A stretch of 64,000 nt of DNA, from contig NC_045148.1 in assembly GCF_008831285.2 (NCBI RefSeq), positions 8,809,001 through 8,873,000 of the forward strand, read 5' to 3'. Numbering within the stretch: position 1 is the stretch's first letter; every line of letters starts with the position of its first letter. This DNA comes from Nymphaea colorata (taxonomy: Eukaryota > Streptophyta > Magnoliopsida > Nymphaeales > Nymphaeaceae). Below are positions 1 through 12,017 of the stretch, in pieces. Below the pieces are notes generated by a model. It saw only the letters and a list, made by a program, of their open reading frames with translations, had not been told where the DNA came from and did no database searches. A program made the translations under genes and the position numbers.

Positions 1-939
1 GATGGCTGGGTGACTATAAGAAACCAAACTCACCATTCAATTTTCCTATATATATATATATATATAGCTATTAGACCCTCATATGCCAGACTTGATGGGA
101 ATCATCTCGATCATCAATTCCAAACGATCAAATGATAGAGATAAAGTTATAAATATAGAAAAGTCAAGCTATTTTTTCAAGATTCTAAAATGCCTTTAAA
201 CGAAAACCCGTCTCCTTTGAAGGGCATTTCCGACTCTTGAAAACAACTTAGCTTCTATATTTGCAACTTAATCTCTACCATATGATCTCCTTCTAATCAA
301 TGATTCAGATGATATCCATTGAAGTCTAGTATATAAGGGTCAGATATATATATTGTCACTCAAAGCACCATGTTACAAGAGAAATAGGAATGATTTATGG
401 TGCAGCAATAGCTTATGGTTTCTTTACTGACAGTTTATGGTGCTTTTAGACCAGGTTTTAAATATTTAGTCATCTGGCAACTAGCTAACTTTAACTTTCA
501 TATATGTATATGTGTGTGTGTGTGTATTGCATGTGTATGCTTTGTCATACCCTGTGCCCACACTGTTAAGATTTGTTCTGTTTGTAGCTGCAGTTACCTA
601 CCCATGCCCATACAAACACACATGTGACTTAGGTGTGGTTAGTTCAAGAGGAAAAGGAAAAGTGGTGGTGTGTAGGAAGTAACTGGCACAAAAAGAAAAA
701 AGGGAATAAGTCGTAGGTCTTATAATAAAGCAACCAGTGAAAGGACAAGTGCTTCTGCCTCTATTAGAAGTTCCTTTCCCTTCTCATACCACTCAAGGTT
801 CTCAACCTGATGTTAGGACAGTTATGAGTCTATGACTCTCAAACATTTGGTAGAACAGGCAAATAGTGCAGAAAGAGATGGTTCTATCATTTATGATACA
901 TGTTTGCTATTTAATGCATCAAATTTAATTCATTCACAG
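1..939. other. Intergenic DNA, no gene seen
   Basis: AT-rich sequence with a short (TA)n run near 47-66 and a (TG)n run near 511-526. Only short random open frames are present, and I see no conserved protein or RNA signature. Confidence 0.5.
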
Positions 940-2640
940 GTACAGCAGATAATGCCCTTTTATCATCACCTGAGAGAAAAATTCTTGATGCAAACATTAA
1001 AGAAGTAAGAGCATGTGGTGAATTAGGATTGAGTTGGAGAGGAAAAGGGTATAGTGGTATGGCAGATTGATGGATGGATATGGGATTATGGGGACAAGAA
1101 CATTGATAAAAATTTTCATATATTGTCCTAAAAGCATTATGTTTTTAAATTAATGATTTGTCAAATACTACAAAAACTACTGATGTTTCCTTTCATGTTT
1201 TCATGATGTTGTCAAAGATGTAAACTTGAAAATGTTGTGCAGATCATCACAGATAATGCAGCAAACTACAAAGCTGCAGGTAGAATTGGCTGCAGCAAAT
1301 TACAGAGCTGCAGGTAGAATGTTGGCTTCAAACTATGGGTCGTTCTTTTTTACTCCACGTTCTACTCATTTCATCACCTTATGCTTGGAGATCTTGGCTA
1401 GATGGATGAGATGAGATCAACTGTTGAATAATGTCAACATACCACAAAATACATTCACAGTCATGCTTAAGTTGAACTGATCTAAATCTATATAAACTAT
1501 ATTTCGCCACAAATATTTTGAATGTACAGAATAAAATGAAACAGAGAAATGCTTTGAGATAGATGTTATTAGGTGATGAACAAGTTGTGTTTCCACATGC
1601 TCATAACTCATAAGAGCAGGTCAATGGAAATTGTATATATTGTATTCAACAGTCAATGTTGGGAATCATGTCTCAAATTATTGAAAATCAGCATACTCTT
1701 AGTTAAAGTTTAAGATTGATTGACAGCCTTGGAGTACCCTTATGAAGTTATAGACAAAGCAAAAATGTATCAAAAGCCACCTCAAAGAAAAGAAGAAATG
1801 GATATGCCCGTACGAAGGATTGTCCATGATAAGTAGACCGGGCAACTTCATTATGCCCTTCATGCAACAACATGATACTTAAACTCCGCATTGAATTATT
1901 CTGCAATGTCTTAAATGGACATAGAAGTGAATAAGATTTTATTAGACTGCATTCAGATATGCCATTGAAATTGACACATAAGGTGTCATTCATCATGAGA
2001 TGGAATTTCATCCCTCATAATTATAATGTAGTAAATTTATACTTTTTTTCATAATGTTTCATTTGTATTTAGATATGTAGTGAAATTGGTTTGGAAGTGA
2101 CTGCCAAATTTCAAAGGCTTTGCAATTGAAATCTTCAATCAAATGTGCAGTGCAAGTGAATGTGAAAACAATTGGAGGATTCTCCAACAAATCCACACTA
2201 AAGAGAGAAATAGACTAGAATATAAAAGGCTGAATGACCTTGTTCATGTTTGATATAATATGCAATTGAGACAAAGGTAATAAGCTATTGTAGACTAGTT
2301 TTATAAGTTGACCATTACTATACACTTATTTTAAAATATATATTAGCAAATTTTCCCTTATTTATTTTAGGCAATTAGACAAAACTTCAACAAGCAGGCA
2401 TAGAAAGCAAGTTGACCCTCTCAGCTTCGAGCACTTTGACGTACTGGATTCGTGTTTGAAGAAGAACCAGATACCATGTCCCAAGACGAATACCTTGAAT
2501 AGTCCAACGTTGAGGAAATAGAGAAAGTTGATGATGAGAAACCCTAAATATGTTGGAAGAATGTTGATTTTGAAGCAAAGGATGAAAATGAATATGATGA
2601 TGATGAGTATTCAGATTTTTGTTCATCAATTATTACACAT
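940..2640 (+). pseudogene. Decayed hAT-superfamily transposase (DUF659 plus dimerisation domain)
   Basis: Three frames together carry a recognisable hAT transposase. From about 1040 come degraded DUF659 pieces: a GWTD-like motif (MAD*WMD), then TLIKIFIYCPKSIMFL. At 1230-1400 are NVVQIITDNAANYKAAGR and SNYGSFFFTPRSTHFI, the core of the DUF659 region. At 2150-2260 are ENNWRILQQIHTKERNRLEY and KRLNDLVHV, the start of the C-terminal dimerisation domain. From 2380 acidic, low-complexity codons resemble the usual C-terminal tail. Several in-frame stops, frame changes and a 34-bp tandem duplication (1258-1325) show it is dead. I could not define terminal inverted repeats, so the limits are those of recognisable coding. 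The family assignment is from known hAT motifs; the exact lineage is not determined. Confidence 0.85.
1258..1325 (+). repeat. 34-bp tandem duplication inside the hAT remnant
   Basis: Two adjacent copies (1258-1291 and 1292-1325) both begin GCAGCAAA and encode the conserved AANY(K/R)AAGR motif. The unit is 34 bp, so it shifts the reading frame and is one of the inactivating lesions of the transposase. Confidence 0.8.
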
Positions 2641-5071
2641 CTCAAAATAGTAACTTTTCCTAAAAGTTACATTATGTAAAGTGATGAAGCATATATTATG
2701 CACCATTACCCCCAACACTAGTTTCAAACACTTCTTTCATCCATTACGTTGGTGTTATATTTGGCCTTGTACCAACATAAGGAGCTTAAGCCCAGCATAA
2801 GATCTTGACCGTCAAAAAAGGCAAGTGATGCCACTATTTCAAATGATGATTAGATGTTCAATATTCCAACTCGGCATGCCTTTCATTGTAAGTTTTTACT
2901 TCTAACTGGTCCTTTTTCAGTCCAAAACCGTATCACGATTACCTCAACTGTTCTCATCAACCAACAGTGCAGCCTCATCATGACATCAAACCATAATTTT
3001 TCATTATATTAGAGAAAGAAATAATGAATAACAATCACATACACTAGTTGGAATGACCATTTAAACACAAACTGGATTTAGAAACTAAGGAAACATATAA
3101 TTTAATTATTATTAATATAGTCCTTAGAAAAATAAATGGAAAATTAAAGCCCAACCAAAATGAGACCTGTAAGTGCAGCAATTTAGACATGGTTGGCAAC
3201 TTGGCAGTATATTTTAACAATAAACTGTCTTTAAAAGTTTCACCTGTGGTGATTCAGAGTTGATAAGTGTTAGATGACAACCAAAGCACCATTATCTGTT
3301 TTAAGAAATGTTCACCAGAATGACTGGGTAACCTTAAATTACCTCCAGATTGTTATGACTAAAATCATTCATTCATTAGAAGAAGCACAAGGGAGAAATT
3401 TAGATTCACCGATCCTACTGTTAAATCACAAGTAAAATGGGCTGTACATGTTGTAAGCAGCAATTTGCAGGCCCCCCTTTTTCCACAGTTAAGGGTAAAT
3501 GGAAGAAAAATGCCCATTTGTGCATATAAAGTATTGTTTTTTCATTTTTCTCAGATGGTAGGATGAGCAGAATTCTGCACTTCTTTTCTCACCAAGATAT
3601 AGAACTTTTGCCTGAGCAACAAAGATGAAAAACCTGTAGCAGAAGTATGTGTGTGTATACATATGTTGACACACACACACACACACACCCCACAGGCCAC
3701 AACCACGTCAAAGCCTTTTTAAAAAATGGCTATCCTGCACCCTGCAGCTGCACTCATGGGATGTCGCTGCCATGCTAAGGCCTGATGAATGAAACAAGTG
3801 CACACACAATGAGAGTTCTTAAGACAGACGCAAAGCAGTTATTGCATCAAGGGACAGAAGATGCCCTTGACGATACTGTTTTGCTTCCACAACTAGCCAA
3901 GGACAGTGGGTGCAGAGGAGGTTGGAGAAAATATTGCCTCAAGCAGGAGATGGCCTTCCTTAGTGTGGACTAATAGTCTCATACATCTCAACTATATGAG
4001 GGGGGAAATGCTTGAAATTCAAGTGCGGCATGAGCATGAGATTGGGATATAATAGTGTAGTCTCTTGTTACTGCTGGGCAAGGACAATTTGAGATCCACA
4101 TGTAGGATGGTGAAGGCACAAAATATCATCATGAACCTGTCTTGTGTGGGTTAAGATAGCACCCAATTTGCGTTAGTTGCTAACGAAATAAACCAAACTT
4201 TTCCTCCTTTACCATGCGTTAGATGGAACATTTAAATGCTTCACACGCCAATTGATTTTATCCCCTAAAAGAACCAGGCAACATGTCATATATGACTGAC
4301 GGACTTTCTAACTTTCCACTATAGCTGGAAATCTAATTACAAAGTAGCATTACTCCATAAGAAGATCTCTGCTAGCAATGTTCTTTAAGAAAACATAAAC
4401 AGCTTTTAACCTTGTTAAATCCTTTGTTTACATATTGGTTGACCCTAATTTTTTTATACTTATATATAAAATGCCCCTCAAACATTTGTATGTATATTGT
4501 GAGTGCCCCTCTGCCAAATATATCTGGCGCTGCCACTGGAACGAATTAACACCACAATGCACATTTTCTACTCAATTCCTTCATCTCATTTCAAATAATA
4601 GTACACATAAGCACAATCTTTCTACACGCTTCCTTAATCTCATCCACGGAATAGCCTACTGTCGTAACCCAATGACTCGGGAAAAGAGACGGATAGACTG
4701 GTCAAATTGATGAACGAAGGTTAAAGGAATGTGTATGATTGTCCTATCTTAAATATAACCAGATTGTAAAGATTAGTGTCGCAAAATCTGATTCTACACA
4801 AATTAAGATGTTCAATACGCTCAGACGGGAGAATTCAACACTTAACTTTTTATGTCAATCCATCAAGGTAGCCTAATGAAAAGAAATAGTGTCGTGACGA
4901 GAAGGTGAAAAAGATTGAACAGTTATGTACTAATTCAGGTCAGATGTTAATGCACAGACCTGGAATAAATTAAGCATCGATCAGCCATATGCGAATGAAA
5001 TGTTTGTACCGTCTCTTTTGATGCCATCAACCACGACAACCGAAACCCACAGCACAATGAAGAAGCAAAAG
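2641..5071. other. Intergenic or unrecognised DNA
   Basis: No confident gene. A (CA)n run lies at 3668-3687. On the minus strand near 3490-3640 an acceptor-like TTTGTTGCTCAG precedes a short open frame, which could be a terminal exon of the putative gene starting at 5332. I could not link the two by recognisable protein. Confidence 0.3.
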
Positions 5072-5332
5072 CTAATTTCCGAAACATGAGAGAGAGAGGG
5101 AGAGAGAGGAAAAATATCTGACTTGATCAAAATCCAGAAGGCAACACGAAAAATCACAAACAATTGGAAGACCGAAAAAGAGAAGAAAGGAAGAGAACAC
5201 GAAACCAGACGAAGGGACGATCCCCGGAGCCTGAGCTCTAGGTTGGACGGTGTACCTCAGAGACCAAAAAGCTTGCACCGACTTATCCTCTTCCTGTAAC
5301 AGATGGCCGGAGACTTTGCAGAGGAGATCCAT
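5072..5332 (-). CDS. Possible first exon of an unrecognised gene
   Basis: A minus-strand open frame begins MDLLCKVSGHLLQEEDKSVQ and continues AFWSLR, where a good donor (CTGAG then GTACAC, about 5257-5252) occurs. After that the translation becomes CT-rich and low-complexity, as an intron would. The upstream DNA (5333-5450) is GC-rich compared with its surroundings, as expected of a promoter and 5' leader. I do not recognise the peptide and found no convincing later exons towards 3.5 kb. It may be a real short first exon of a multi-exon gene, the remains of one, or chance. No function is proposed. Confidence 0.25.
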   Translation of the reverse strand: MDLLCKVSGHLLQEEDKSVQAFWSLRYTVQPRAQAPGIVPSSGFVFSSFLLFFGLPIVCDFSCCLLDFDQVRYFSSLSLSLSCFGN

Positions 5333-5453
5333 TTCCGGCGACTGCTCAGAGAAACGAAGGTGGTGCCGGGTGATTTTCGCGCGGGCGTTGATGGCGGGAT
5401 TGCTTAATCTCGTATTCGTGGGGAAATCTTCACGAGGGAAAATATCGGGATAA

Positions 5454-6387
5454 GTTCGTCAATATTTCAAAAGAAAATTGCGGAGGTGCCCCTAATGCAA
5501 ACAAATTGAAACAGAAGCTGGTGCAAAAAATATTAATACCTTTAAAATAAATCTTGGGGAAAAAAAAAGAAAAAAAAAGCGGACCTCGCTTCCACCGGTT
5601 TCTGTGGATTTTCTTTTACATCAAATCTCTTTTTTTTTTTATCTTATTCTAATTTTTATAAAACCAGAAACAAATTCTAATTTTATGAAACTAAAAACAA
5701 AAACAAAAAACAAGAAAATGCTTACAGGCGTTCGTGAGTTGTAATCTCTCACTTACTCAAAAGAACATCAACAAAGCAAATCTTAATCAAAAATATTTTT
5801 ATTAATAAAGTTTCGAAATGAGACAGCTGTCGCAAGAACTGCGAGTGTCATTTATTGTTACACAAATTCAAAATGCCCTTTTGTTTACTTACGTGATAAA
5901 ATGAGAATACATTTCACAAAAAAAGGGTATTAGCTCATGGTAAATATCATACTTCTTTACGATTCTCACACGTGATTACCTTAATGAAACTTATTTCAAA
6001 TATGATGAATTTATCAACAAAGTTAAATATTTTATTTTAGATAAAATATTTTAACAAAATATTGGCTGTAAAATATGAGAATTATCATTTTTTATAGTTA
6101 TTTATAAATAGTAGAAAAAGAAGTATTGGAAGTACTTAACAGTTATCTTTTTAAAAATAAAAATTAAACAACTATTCAATGTATTTATGGATGTTACTTT
6201 CTTAAACCATCAAAGGTAAAAGTATGATACTCAAGCTAAAGGGTATATTATATTATGCTTAAGTTTTAATGTAAGTCAAAATGAACAATGAAAATGAAGA
6301 TAATATATATATATATATAACGTGCAGTCTAAGACACTAAAGCCATCAGACGGCTCTCGCGATCAATGCAGTGGACTACATTTTCTT
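5454..6387. other. AT-rich intergenic DNA
   Basis: Strongly AT-rich, with homopolymer A and T runs and a (TA)n tract near 6303-6319. No coding or RNA signature seen. Confidence 0.5.
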
Positions 6388-6390
6388 TAA

Positions 6391-6815
6391 GGGGCCGTTT
6401 GATGGTCAGAAAAAAGTTTCTGGAAAAAAATTTCTAGAAAAAATTTCTAGAAAAAAATTTCTGGAATTGAAGAAATGGAAAAATTTTTCCGTTTTTCCAA
6501 AACCAGTTTGTGTTTGTTATGGAGGAATTATTTTTCTAGAAAAAAATTTCTTTGTTTGATGGGAATGGTGAGGAAGAAGGAGGAAGAAGAGAAGGAGGGA
6601 GGAGGGAGAAAAAATTTCCTCCTCCAACGGTCACAAAACAATTTTTGGAAAAATTTCTCCACCCCTTTGGCTGGAGAAATTTTTTCAGAAATATTTTTTC
6701 AGAATCATCTCCAACGGTTCAAATTTTTTTCCATGTTTGATGAAATGGAAACGCTTTAAAAATTTGAATTTTTTTTCCTGTTGAACAGTGCTTTTCCTGC
6801 CAACCAAACGCCCCC
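6391..6815. mobile_element. Tourist/PIF-Harbinger-like MITE, 425 bp
   Basis: The ends are inverted repeats: GGGGCCGTTTGATGGTC at the left, and GGGGGCGTTTGGTTGGC when the right end is read in reverse. TAA flanks both ends (6388-6390 and 6816-6818), the three-base target duplication typical of PIF/Harbinger elements. The interior is a long run of AAATTTCT-like segments, many mutually complementary, so the whole element could fold. It has no coding capacity. It lies just upstream of the SF3B5 promoter. Confidence 0.75.
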
Positions 6816-6952
6816 TAAATTAGATGTCATCATTCATCAACGCTGGGTTCAGATCCGGGTCTGGTTTCAAACATCGCAGACCAGATGTAGACTGATATAA
6901 TAATCGGGTTTTATGTTATGGGTGCGACCCGGTTAACCGATTACCGTTGACA

Positions 6953-6968
6953 GGCCCAAGCTATAAAA
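6953..6968 (+). promoter_or_regulatory. Likely SF3B5 promoter (GGCCCA motif and TATA box)
   Basis: GGCCCAAGC is followed at once by CTATAAAATC (TATA at 6962-6968). GGCCCA elements are common upstream of plant housekeeping genes. The next 100 bases are GC-rich and lack ATG, as expected of a 5' leader starting near 6995. The link to SF3B5 rests on position and orientation only. Confidence 0.5.
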
Positions 6969-9900
6969 TCTGCCGCTTCGACGCGTCGGTTTTCCGTTCG
7001 TCCCGTCCCGGCGCCGCCGACTTCGCACTAGCATTTCCAGTCGAGACGGCATACTTCATTGCGTCCTCCTCCAGGTTCTCTCTCTCTCCCTCTCTCTCTT
7101 CCCTACCTCTCTCGGCTTTGTTCTATTTTGCTCATTTTTTGTTGTTGGTCGATATAGAATAGCATTTCTACCTTTTCCTTGCAGATTTTTGGGGGTTTTC
7201 TACGTTTCTTTCTGAATAAATTATGTGCGAGCTGATTTTAAGGGTTTTCTATGGTATTTGAGTCGTAAAATTGCTTATATTATTTATACGGTGTAGACTA
7301 GCGTTTATTTCATACTCTGAAGATGCTCAATTCAAAAGGCTCTTGCGTAGGATTGTCCTTATGGCATTCGTTTTTGTATTGCTTCTGGATTTGTTATGTC
7401 TTAAAAGTGAAGGTTAGTGTGAGTTGGAAAGTGAGGCGAGTTGTGTTTTCGAACTTGTAAAGTAGGTCTGACCACCTGGGTTCATATACACTCGTTTAGT
7501 GATGACAGATTTACTTTGTTGTATTCCATGTCATCCTATAGTTTAGAAAAAGTTTGATGTGTGTGCTTGCGGAGCAATGGTTTTACACGTTTACTTTATA
7601 AGCAAGTTGACCCAAGCTTTGCTGGACGGGTTTTCTTATCCAAATGATATTCACTTTGAGCTTTCAAAAGTGAGATAACCGGGTGTTACCGGAAGCGCCC
7701 TTTGTGCATGGGAAGCAAAGCGCGCACTTTGAAAGCGCTTGTGAAGCGTCGTGAGCAACACTATTTAGAAAAAATAATCGAGCCTTGCAACCAGAAGCAC
7801 GACTTCTCATTTAACGGACGCATGTTCCATTCGAAATGGAAAAGAGCTTCCTTTTTTAATGGAAGCAACCGGCCTTGTTATATTTAAATGTTTAACTTTA
7901 CAAAACTTTGCAGTTTGACACTTGAGCATTTGATCTGTGCTAGTAAGACAAATTATATTTTTCGCGTCCTGCTTGCTTCCTAGTTGCTTTAATTTGCTTC
8001 CTTCTTCTCTTCCAGTTTGTTTCTGATTCGTTCCAATGATTTGCTTCTGGTTTGCTTCTAGGTGGTTATCTGGTTTCCCTTTCCTAAAACATTGAGGATG
8101 TTGTTTCCTGCTTCCACCGTCCTAGTTGTTTCTCGCTCCCACATTCAGAGTCGGTAACTCTGATTCCAACTTCGTGTCTGTTAGCTAAAGTTTGATTCAT
8201 TTGGTGTCTTGAAGTTTCTCCTTATCTTGGGTTGTTTTTTATGTGCTTTATTGTTTGGTATAAGGCTTTCTTTAAAAAAAATGTATATATAACAAGGTCA
8301 ATGATTGCCATCGTTTTGCAAGTTTAAGAATTACAATCATGCTTCTTTAAGAAATGCTATTTACAAATTATAATCATTTGCAATGAGCTTTTGATATTAT
8401 AGGCACACAGCATTAAGACTCAAAAATGCATATCATTTGGATGGTACATCTCTTTTCTGAACCCAATATTAGCACATAGAAATTGTTGGCTAGGCTAGCG
8501 TGCAAATATCTGTTGAGAAAAGTCTATGCCACATGGACATTGCCCCAGCCATGTTGCACCCTCACCAGATGCTAGTGCTGGTGTAAGCGATGCATCAACT
8601 CACCAAATTCAATCAACAGACACATCAAGTTCAATGAGCTATGCTTGTGCACGTCTGACTTGACTTTGACTGAAGTTGATATCATCAGTTGATTCATAGA
8701 TTCACTGATTCATTAGCTCAGTCGTATAAACAATTTATATCTTATATGCTGCTTGTTGGTTTAAGATGCTAAATAAGCACGCCTTATACATTACCAATGA
8801 GTTTCTACCATTTGAACGGCTTGGATTCTCTATTCGTTGGGCTTGAAGAATAGATGCCTATTAGCTAAATGATGTGTTTTTTCCTTCCGCTTTGGTGCAT
8901 GATTTTCTAGATCCATCATGCCCTCTTTATTACAGATTATGCAAGCATTTGTTTTTATCATTCTTGTTTGCCTCGGATGATAAAGGTAACCTTCTCTTCC
9001 TGTCTATAATAAGAAATTGGTAGCTCGAAATGGATTGATCTATAGGTGCCTAATGAAGGAGATGACTACTTATGCTTGCATATAGTTGGATCAAATACTT
9101 AAGCTGTACATGAGAAGGAAAACATATTAGTGAAGACAAGAGTCTTCACTTTACAAATAGAATTTATGTACATTATCCTGTTCTAAACGGTAACATTTAC
9201 TAGGAAAGTGTGTTTTGAACATCATTGAGTAATTTAATATTGGATGCAAAGGGATTAAATCATTGATCAGCTAAGTACATAGAATACAAATTCAGTTTGA
9301 AGTGGTCACTGTGACCTAGTTTCAATGTTTGGCCAGCTAATAAGCAGTATTGGTCTAATCCAAGCCAAGAGTTTCAAAGCTCGAACATGGACCTGGTCTA
9401 TCTGTGACCTAGAGAGGTTTAAATGAGATGCCCAGCTAAAGTGGTTCTTATTTATTTGTTTGTTTTCTTGTTTTAAATTGTGAACACAAGGTTCTACTGG
9501 TAGGATTTACGTCGTCTTGAATGTCAAATTTTCATTTAGAACACCATAGGACCATACTCAATTTTCATACTTTATTGTTGAGAAAGTTGAAAGAGAACAA
9601 TGATCTTGAATTTAGTGATGGCAATGAGCTAACATATTTTCTGGCAGGGTCACCTCAGAAGGAGCTAGCATATCACATCTTATCTTGGAAATGTGTTCTC
9701 TGCTCTAAAGAGATGCTATCCTTCTGGATTTTGGAACTCCTCATAGGGAACATAGGGACTCTTTACCAAATCATGCTCTGCCTTCTTTTGTATATGTAGT
9801 ACTATAGTATGCAATAGGCTTTTCGAAACATCTTTAGAAATTCATATTTCTTCTACTGGCTGTTCTTATAGAGCAAAACATTGCTGATGTAAAATTTTCA

Positions 9901-10100
9901 TGCAATGTCCCTTCTTTCTCAGATTCATATTAATAGCTAAGACAAGTGCAAATCAGCGTGAGTCTGTCTCTGGAATTTTTATTAGTTAAGCAAGTACCGT
10001 CTTGTAATCATGCACATAAAAATTGCATTCAGTTATCTTTTCTTCCGATTCTTGTAGTTCGCCTACATGTCATTTACCACATTGACAGTTGTCTTGATAG

Positions 10101-11646
10101 GCCAGTGATAGATTCAACATCAACTCTCAACTTGAGCACCTTCAAGCAAATTATGTTGGAACTGGCCATATAGATTTAAGTAGATTGTGAATTCATCCTT
10201 GCACTGACATAAGAACAACATGTGTTTACTTTTCTCTTTTTTCCTTTTTTTTTTCTTCTTGGCTGTTGAGGTGATCTGAGTTTCCTATTGCAGTGAATGG
10301 GCTGTGAACATCCAGCGGGACAGTTATACATCATATATTGGCCGTTATCCCATGGCATATTTTTCGATAGCTGAAAATGAATTAATAGGGAGAGAGCAGT
10401 ACAACCTCATGCAGGTATTCTTTTCAATATTGATTTCTTTACCAATATTGAGTAGATGTATTGGATGCAGTGTGAAGACCCAAACTAAAACTTGTATCTT
10501 TATTTATGCAAATGTCCTTTTTTTTTGTTATAATATTCTAGGTATCATAGAGTTAGGTTCCACTTCAGTTAACAAGTAGTGACTAGCATATTACGAATTC
10601 ATCAGGGAGATTGTTTTTGTTTTTATTAAAAGCAAACCATCTACACCCTGAAGTAAACAAGAAAATTTGAGCAGTGGTTTAAATGGAAAACATGAATCAC
10701 ATGAAAAATTCTTTTGATACATGAAATTATATGATGAATTTGATGAGTATGGAATCTAAGATGTTTGAACTTTGTATTTACCTATATATCTTGCATGACC
10801 ATTGAAATATTCATTCATTCCCCATTGGTCATATAAACTTGTGGGCTGTGGCTACATAATGGGGGAGTGATTGCATAATACTGATGAGTACCACCTGTGC
10901 AAATATAGTCAGTTAATTGTTTGTTCAGCATGTAATGCTAGTGTAGCTGACCAAGTAGTAGGTACCAAACAACGATCGCTACCTTCCTCCTTCCTTTGCA
11001 TACCTGCGGAAGATAACACAGCATTATATGCCACACAAGCACACTTACTTTAGGATTAAGGAAAACTTGGGCCTAGGGTTCACCTTGAACCTTATATACA
11101 TAGGTGATTACAGCAATGGGTCTGCCTAAGAACTAACAGGTCTGACCCTACTCACTTATTAAACCTGCTATTGGCTACTACTAAGATACCCTACTAGCTT
11201 GTCGCAAGATACGAGCATCTGATGATTCAATTTCAAGTCCACAATTGCTTGAGTTCAGAAGCAAATTAGCAAATTTTGATAGTTCAGTGACGGCAAGAAT
11301 GTTAAAATTGGTCAAAGGACACAAGGTTTTGTTTTTTTATTCATTGGTAGTTGCATTTGTTGCTTGGGTTCAAGGATTTTTTTTTTCTTTCTTTCTTTCT
11401 TTTATGGTGGGACTGGAATAACTTTACTTTGAGGCAGTTCAAGTGGGGAAATCAGAGGGGACTTCAGCCCAGTTAGTTAAGTAATACTTGTTCATATGGA
11501 GGCAGCACACAGACCATCACACCCAAGTCAAGTCAGGTGTGATTGTGCTGTCTGTGCAGCTATTTGCGTTTGAAATCTTATATATGCTTTACACTCTAAT
11601 ACAATTTTAACTTCTTTTGTACATGTAAATGTAAGCTCTCCCTCTC

Positions 11647-11693
<47 letters not shown>

Positions 11694-12017
11694 AGAGGGT
11701 GGCAAAGTTGATTCGATCTATATGGAACTTCCAAAACCTCCGGTATAGTGGTAGTGTTATGTATGGTCCTGAGGATTCTTGTTTCACCACTCAAAATTTC
11801 AGTTGTCCTCTTTCTGGGATGACAAGAATTCCATCTAATTAACAAATAGTTCTTTTTGGAAACTGTGTGACTGTGTGGAGCTTTTGGATAATTAATACAT
11901 TGTTTCCTCCTTTGTTTAGATTCTGTAATATGATTTGTCTTGTAATTTTTTTTTTTTAATTTTTGGTAGAAAATGTTGCTGCACTGTGGTCTAACTCCTG
12001 AAAAAGATGAAGATTGA
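10101..12017 (+). CDS. SF3B5: Splicing factor 3B subunit 5 (SF3b10), spliced; start codon unresolved
   Basis: Small subunit of the SF3b complex of U2 snRNP, acting in the nucleus in branch-site recognition. Coding exons are 10101-10186, 10294-10414 and 11970-12017. They encode ASDRFNINSQLEHLQANYVG, then TGHIDLSRF, EWAVNIQRDSYTSYIGRYPM, AYFSIAENELIGREQYNLMQ and KMLLHCGLTPEKDED before TGA. Donors GTGAAT and GTATTC and acceptors TTGCAG and GGTAG keep the frame exactly. Length is about 85 residues against 86-87 for the family. The plant protein usually starts MQASDRF. Here an in-frame TAG directly precedes GCC. Either an upstream ATG (candidate 7251, ATG followed by donor GTATTT, giving MASDRF) is spliced to 10101, or the original ATGCAG lost two bases. 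One codon is missing after YPM, and PCG has become HCG. It may be a diverged functional copy or a young pseudogene. Confidence 0.8.

Noticed and set aside
4435-4710. 91-codon frame on the plus strand
   Set aside because: No family motif, no flanking exons, and ordinary AT-rich composition.
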